Assembly (NCBI GenBank): GCA_019828595.1
Contig: JAHQRK010000005.1
Coordinates: 930,001 to 994,000 of the forward strand
Length of the DNA: 64,000 bases
Direction: 5' to 3'
DNA from: Aphanomyces cochlioides
Taxonomy: Eukaryota > Oomycota > Saprolegniomycetes > Saprolegniales > Verrucalvaceae
The stretch's first letter is position 1, and the number at the start of each line of letters is the position of its first letter. The position numbers and the translations under genes are program-made. Below, piece after piece: positions 59,166 to 64,000 of the stretch. Below the pieces are notes generated by a model. The model ran no database searches and was not told where the DNA came from. It saw only the letters and a program-made list of their open reading frames with translations.

Positions 59166-59660
59166 TTCATCATGCTGTATGATGACCTAATATACTGTGT
59201 CCCATCCTCTTCCACTATCATGAGATCGGCCACAGCTACAAGCAACAGATGAAGGAAGCTTGCCACGTCTAGAGCTCAGCGAGCATTCGATCCGCTACTT
59301 ACTGTTAATTCAGTGACTAGCTAAACATTCACGATCGAGTCGATCTCGCTCACGACGCAACCAGGAGCATGAAATTTGATTTCAAAATCATACAAAGATA
59401 TAAAACCTCACGGCTACAGCCTGGGGTTCAATCATCTCTCTAAGCCAAGCTGCAAGGATGCATCTTTCGACTGTGTCAATACAAGGCGACCTGCAGCAAC
59501 GAGGTACTGTAATAGGAGCACAGAAGGACTTGGCATCTGACTTGAATGAGCGTGAGCAATTGTGGATTTACCAGTTGCCAAACAATCAGAGCTCAAGTCC
59601 AAGATCATGTACTTGGTCTGCACGATAGCCATGGCTTCTGCATACATGCAATGGCATTTA
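59166..59660. other. spacer between the duplication and the nested inverted repeat
   Basis: No gene seen. Just before the inverted repeat, TGCATACATGCAATGGCA (about 59639-59656) is a further direct copy of a segment inside the arms. Confidence 0.4.
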
Positions 59661-59915
59661 CAGGAGTTGCCTCTGCTTCGTGGTCGTTTATGGTTTTGTT
59701 GTCCTTGTTGGCCTCTCTGCCGAAGTAGCATACATGCAATGGCAGATGCGACTTCGGCAGAGAGGCCAACAAGTGTTCGTGGTCGTTTATGGTTTTGTTG
59801 TCCTTGTTGGCCTCTCTGCCGAAGTCGCATCTGCCATTGCATGTATGCTACTTCGGCAGAGAGGCCAACAAGGACAACAAAACCATAAACGACCACGAAG
59901 CAGAGGCAACTCCTG
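59661..59915. repeat. perfect 113-bp inverted repeat with nested inner repeats
   Basis: 59661-59773 is exactly complementary to 59803-59915, with a 29-nt spacer (59774-59802). Within each arm a 23-bp block (CTTGTTGGCCTCTCTGCCGAAGT) and its complement flank a 24-nt loop, so each arm is itself a hairpin. The spacer is a direct copy of part of the left arm (starting TTCGTGGTCGTTTATGG). Overlapping plus- and minus-strand reading frames here are artefacts of the repetition. No transposase or target duplication is evident. Confidence 0.95.
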
Positions 59916-60257
59916 CGCTTCTTTGAAAGTATCGATCAGGAGAAAGCTTGGTAGTCTTAACGACGAACAGCAATTTCAAGTTCGAGATCAAAGTGTGACG
60001 AGTGGAAACTCTCGGTCAAAGGTATTCATGCATATTGCCGGGGTCGACAAGGCGTCACGGCGATCAGCCCAAGGGAAACGCAGACGCATTTTCCGACCAG
60101 GGGGCAGCCTTGGCCTTTCATCGATGCAGTGTAGTCATAAATCACAACTGAACTATTTTTCGATGGCCATCGACACGTATAACTCACGAGGCCGCCAAGG
60201 GAGACTACTTGAAGACGCAGCACGGTTGCACAAGGCATACTGGAATACATTGGATCA
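59916..60257. other. spacer upstream of the broken GT8 copy, no gene seen
   Basis: The plus-strand frame here begins inside the inverted repeat and is not supported as a gene. Confidence 0.4.
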
Positions 60258-61084
60258 TCAATGAAGCCACGAACACAACTCATCTTCGGCGGCCCAGTAA
60301 CTTTGAAACAGCGCTTGCAGCAGTGGTTCATGCGACCACTGCAGCCAAAACGCACTCCGAGATGTATCCCATGGCTTGCCCAACCCAACGCCCGGCGAGA
60401 AAGGCGTCACGTACGTCTTGGCGATGCGCTCTTCCTTGGACGCAAACCCCCACATGACATTTTCATGCAGCGTCCCCGTCAGCACGACGTAGTGGTTGGG
60501 CAAATTGCCGCAGTCCAACTTGAACAAGTCGTTCAGGACGTCCATGTCGTAGTAATCTGGACATGACGGGTTTGCCACCGCTCGCTCCATGTCGTGGAAG
60601 AGTCTGTTGGATGGAGAGAAGACGAGCAAGGTCGATGCCAACGCGTAGTTGTCGATCAAGTAGTACGCATGCGGCGCCCACAGCGGCTAGTCGCCCAATG
60701 CAAACACGTGATCCAAGTTGCGTGGGTGCGATGCACCCACGCGTCCGAGTCCAAGTAGATGACTTTGTCGTACCCGCGTTCTTGAAAGATGCGCAGTTTC
60801 GTGAGAGATTCCGTCCATATATCTCGGTGCGCCGTTCGATTTTGTTTCCATGGCTCGACGGGGACAACGACTAGACCCGCGAGATGGAGATGTCGGACGA
60901 TCTCAGTCGGAACTTCAGTCGACACCAGAGTCACGATGGGTATGGACGTGGGGGTTCCCGTGTTGCGAATATTGCGTGCCATGATGATTGCATTGCATAC
61001 CGTTCGTGCGTCGGTGGCGTAGAGCATGTAGGCCATTCGAGGGAGATCTTTGGATGGCAGCCACGTCCACGGGAACAACGACGT
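60258..61084 (-). pseudogene. GT8 glycosyltransferase (subfamily B), truncated and frameshifted
   Basis: The N-terminal anchor and stem are missing: similarity begins at about MAYMLYATDARTVCNAI (61040), just inside the Harbinger fragment border. The frame runs through YDKVIYLDSDAWVHR and is then shifted by an 8-nt insertion (CACCCACG on the minus strand) at 60720-60742. A TAG follows where the intact paralogues read AVLW. Afterwards the frame is open again (YALASTLLVFSPSN) to the end, KTYVTPFSPGVGLGKPW and DELCSWLH. It is most similar to the broken copy at 37087-38191. Confidence 0.85.
60720..60742. repeat. 10-bp palindrome made by an inverted duplication
   Basis: GCGTGGGTGC-GAT-GCACCCACGC, perfect arms with a 3-nt loop, located exactly at the frameshift of the GT8 pseudogene. 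Confidence 0.9.
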
Positions 61085-61110
61085 GACCTCGTCGTTCTTT
61101 TTATCATATT

Positions 61111-62092
61111 GTGGATCTCATCAAGTATGATCGAGTATTTGCATCCACTGCAAGTAAGTTGTGTAAGAGCTCCGTGCCTTATCATTTGCTTGTGTTTGTA
61201 TACTTCTTGGGCAGCAATGGAAATACAGTGTCAAACGAGCACATGGCCTCATTTTTTGGTATTGGTGCCGGTACAGTTAGTCTGTTCATTGTACGAGTCA
61301 CTCAGGCCGTCATGAGACTCCTCAAAGCTTGTATTTAGTGGCCAAATCCAGCAGAAGCATCTACCATTGCATTGAAAATACATGAAATGTGTGGTTTTCG
61401 AAACTGCATTGGCTTGATTGATGGCACACTTTTCCCCTTTGAATTTAAACCAAAGCTGCATGTTACTCTCGTAAGGGTTGCTATGCTGTTGCTGCTCAAG
61501 TTATTTGTGATCATCGTGGTGTAATTCGCGATATCCATACTGGTTGGCCTGGTTCGACTCATGACAACCGTGTTTGGCGAAATTTCAGAATTTTTAATTG
61601 CCAGCAGCAATACTTCCTTCCTGATCAATATTTGCTTGGTGATTCTGCATACAAAGTGTGCCCTTGTCTCATCCCTGTTCAAAACCCATCCTCATCGAGC
61701 AATGGACCATAAAAAAGCGGTTCCATTTGCATCTTGGTAAGGGTCGCGTCAAGGCTGAGCATTGCATATGGATGCTAAATGGCCGCTTTCAATATCTCAA
61801 GCGTATGCGAAAGCTAATCGATGAAAAGCCAGCAATGGCCAGAATCATTGAAACTATTGTTGCAGCTTGCATTCTACACAACATTCTAGTGACCGAGCAC
61901 GATGACATCCCTTGGGAGTGGATTGAAATGCAGAATAATTGCAATTGCAACGCTGATCTCAGCGGTTGCCGTGTTTGCTTCCCATTAAGTGTTGCGGAGA
62001 CAGCCAATGGCGATACTGATGATCGCAATGGAGTTAACAAGCGCAATGCTGTATTAGAGGAGCTCCTTTATGTCACGAACTATCCCTTTTAA
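61111..62092 (+). pseudogene. Harbinger transposase fragment, several frameshifts
   Basis: The 5' end is missing. Successive frames give a helix-turn-helix-like start (FFGIGAGTVSLFIVRVTQ), the DDE box CGFRNCIGLIDGTLFPFE, the motif HTGWPGSTHDNRVW with its second Asp, GDSAYKVCPCLIP, and the final RVKAEHCIWMLNGRFQYL with the third acidic residue, ending at 62092. At least a stop near 61338 and two frameshifts break it. It is more similar to animal HARBI1-type enzymes than the copy at 18 kb. Confidence 0.8.
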
Positions 62093-62104
62093 CTCTTAAT
62101 AAAC

Positions 62105-62463
62105 TTATATTGGACATGCTTTATCAATCTCACTATCTGTCCACCCCCTTACTTTGAGTTCTCGTCGCATTTCAATCTTCTTTATACGTGCAGCAACCTC
62201 AGCCATTTCACGATTTTGCTCGAATTTCCATTGCGCTTCTTCAGCTTGAATTGTTAGCGGTTTGATATTGGCCTTGGTCTCTTCGGCCAATCTAGATTCA
62301 CGTTGCATGTCGAATTCTAGCTTCTGGCGCTCGTAAACTAAAATTGTTCGCGTTTCAATTCGTATGATCGAGGGTTGATGTCAACCCATTCATCCAATTT
62401 GGCTGCGCTATCAGTTCTTTTCTTGTCCGAGCCGGGGGCTTTTTTCGGTTGGTTTGTCGGCAT
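62105..62463 (-). pseudogene. Harbinger partner-like coiled-coil protein
   Basis: Starts MPTNQPKKAPGSDKKRTDSA at 62463, 16 bp from the LTR. It shifts frame once near 62340, then continues ERQKLEFDMQRESRLAEETK and ends DSEIDKACPI at 62105. The lysine/glutamate heptad pattern resembles the C-terminal part of Harbinger Myb partners; the Myb domain itself is absent. Confidence 0.5.
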
Positions 62464-62478
62464 CATCACTCTCGCCAA

Positions 62479-62700
62479 TGTGATAGACTTGGCAAATTGG
62501 AAACTGAATTATCCTCGTTAATCAAACTATCTATCTCTACACTCTCCTATAGGAAGGAACTTCTGCGCTAAACGCGTGCCTTTGGCCAATCATAAACTTT
62601 AAATGCATATTTCATATCTGTTTTCGTCATCGTGAATCAGTTGTAATCAACTCGAGAACATTCTAGAATATTCTAGTGATTCGTTTATTGCATCACTACA
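62479..62700 (-). repeat. 3' LTR of a third Gypsy element
   Basis: On the minus strand the segment starts TGTAGTGATG immediately after a purine tract (AACAGGGGGAGAA) and ends TATCACA, giving TG...CA ends and a length of 222 bp. The 5' LTR lies outside the window. Confidence 0.75.
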
Positions 62701-63990
62701 TTCTCCCCCTGTTCTCGGGTTGATCGTTTTCCTTGTTTCTCGTGGAGTTCTTGTACAAGGGCTAAAGTGGGAGACGTGCTTGATGTTCTTCTCAAGTTCC
62801 CACGTTGCTTCATGATCTGGCGTTCCATGCCATTTCACCAAGTACTCCGTCTTCCTGTTGAACTGTCTCTTCTTCAGCAGAGCTTCAACTATGAACAGCT
62901 CTTCGCCTTCGTCATCCAGGATGTGTGGCGTGACTCTTGGTATTGGACGTCCAGAAAAATGGCTGGAGTTCGGTACGTGATGCTCAGTCTGTCGATATTG
63001 AAGACATCATGCAAACGATTCACATTAGGCGGTAGCTTAAGTCTCATAGCGTTGGGATTGATAACTTCAACATTCTCAAAGGGTCCAATGTATCTTGGTA
63101 GCAGCTTGGATTTCTCATTTTTATCTGCAAGCTGTGCATGCGTAAGAGGAATGTTGCGAGTGGCTAGCATGACCATGTCGCCTTGCTAGAACTCAACACT
63201 CGAACGTTTTCGTCATAGTAGTTCTTTTGGCGAGTTTGGGCCTTTTTTCAAATTGTCTAGTCATTTTGCTCAATTCTTGTCTTCTTTCGGAGAAATTATT
63301 CGCATACTCATTTAACGACTCCGATCCATTTAGTATAGGATTACGAAGCTTTCTACCCGTATCTACTTCGAAAGGTGTCAAACCAGTGGATGTTTGAACA
63401 AGCCCTTGATGTGCATACTCGATCGTTCCGAGATGCTCTGTCCAGTCATGTCCAAGGTAGGACACTTGACAACGTAGTGCATCTTCCAATGTGCGGTTCT
63501 GTCTTTCTGTGGCTCCATCACTTTGAGCACGACCGGCAGTAGTCATCGAATGCGTAATACCCATAGCATTCATTAAACTTTGCCAAAACAGACTCGTAAA
63601 CTTGGAATCTCTGTCACTTATGATAACGGAAGGTAGTCCGTGATGTCGAACAACGGCATCAAAGAATTCACGCACTGCTTTAGGTGCATTCACGTTGGAT
63701 GTTGTTGCGCAGTACTTTGGTCGCTTCGAGGTTTTGTCGACACAAGTCATTATGGCGTCTTTGCTATTTGACACAGGTAATCCGGTTATCCAGTCTACAG
63801 AGACTGTATGCCAACATTCTTCAGGAGACTTAATGGGAATCATTCGTCCATTAGCTTTACTACTACTTGACTTGTAGCGCGCACAGGTTTCGCAGGTGGC
63901 CACGTAGAGTTTCACATCATCATCCAAACCGTTCCAATAATACCATTGGGAAACATGTAGCTGTGCGTCGAACGCCAGGATGAGCGGCAG
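62647..63990 (-). pseudogene. integrase and chromodomain of the third Gypsy element
   Basis: Reading from the right edge: an integrase zinc-finger stretch containing a frameshift (HPGVRRT..., then CETC) and the core, with VDWITGLP (first Asp), IISDRDSKFTSLFW (second Asp) and QSDGATERQNRTLE (Glu). After a frameshift near 63185 comes the C-terminal domain (PRYIGPFENVEVINPNAMRL), and after another near 62900 a chromodomain (LFIVEALLKKR...YLVKWHGTPDHEATWELE). Ends at 62647, inside the LTR. The three shifts make it non-functional. Confidence 0.9.
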
Positions 63991-64000
63991 TGTTTGCGTC

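Larger units (their letters stand above)
61111..62478. mobile_element. second Harbinger element, decayed and truncated
   Basis: Contains parts of a Harbinger transposase on the plus strand and a short coiled-coil protein on the minus strand in the same convergent arrangement as at 18-20 kb. The left side is truncated at the GT8 pseudogene and the right side by an LTR at 62479. No terminal repeats are visible. Confidence 0.65.
62479..64000 (-). mobile_element. third Ty3/Gypsy element, incomplete at the right window edge
   Basis: Only the 3' LTR and the 3' part of pol are present. It belongs to a different Gypsy lineage from copies 1 and 2 (standard integrase ISDRDSKF, chromodomain YLVKWHG). 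Confidence 0.85.

Noticed and set aside
59432..60264. Long plus- and minus-strand frames across the nested inverted repeat
   Set aside because: The repeated VVYGFVVLVGLSAEV words on both strands come from the inverted repeat itself; no family match.

Overview
The window is eukaryotic and most likely from an oomycete of the Saprolegniales; an Aphanomyces-like genome is my inference. The evidence is genes with many very short GT-AG introns (mostly 41-54 bp), type II Golgi glycosyltransferase families common in oomycetes, a TMEM161 and a COMMD4 orthologue, and a dense mix of Ty3/Gypsy, Harbinger, Mutator-like and pogo/Tigger elements. No bacterial features, CRISPR arrays or intact tRNA/rRNA genes were seen.

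Layout. (1) 1-17661 is the right end of a satellite array: 19 complete 922-bp units plus 146 bp of a twentieth, almost identical to one another and running off the left edge. (2) 18.0-24.1 kb is a decayed Mutator-like (MULE) element with ~160-bp terminal inverted repeats. A Harbinger element with two convergent genes sits inside its left end. A small PDZ ORF and a diverged 133-bp tandem repeat follow. (3) 26.9-32.9 kb is a decayed minus-strand Gypsy retrotransposon with a chromodomain integrase and unusually short (~97 bp) LTRs. (4) 33.6-46 kb is the genic core: a 14-exon GT71-type mannosyltransferase, an 8-exon COMMD4 gene, a broken GT8 glycosyltransferase, TMEM161, an intact GT8 gene and a second broken GT8 gene, plus two unrecognised candidate multi-exon loci. 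(5) 47.7-52.8 kb is a second Gypsy element with 315-bp LTRs and an internal deletion that fuses gag to reverse transcriptase. (6) 52.8-55.4 kb is a pogo/Tigger element bounded by TA. (7) 56-61 kb holds a DUF7164-like glycosyltransferase, a third GT8 gene (intact, the inverted copy of the broken one at 44.8 kb), a nested perfect 113-bp inverted repeat and a fourth broken GT8 gene. (8) 61.1-64 kb is a second decayed Harbinger element next to the 3' LTR and pol end of a third Gypsy element, which continues off the right edge.

How the genes fit together. The three glycosyltransferase families (GT71, GT8, DUF7164-like) all have an N-terminal signal anchor and a DXD metal-binding motif, so they would be Golgi-lumenal enzymes building surface or secreted glycans. 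The GT8 genes form two subfamilies, with 2 of 5 copies intact. COMMD4 and TMEM161 are conserved housekeeping genes. The mobile elements are almost all broken.

The most unusual signals are the homogeneous 922-bp satellite with three matched 19-nt hairpins per unit, and inverted duplications (one in each of two GT8 pseudogenes, at frameshifts, and one 113-bp example between GT8 genes) that look like products of replication template switching.
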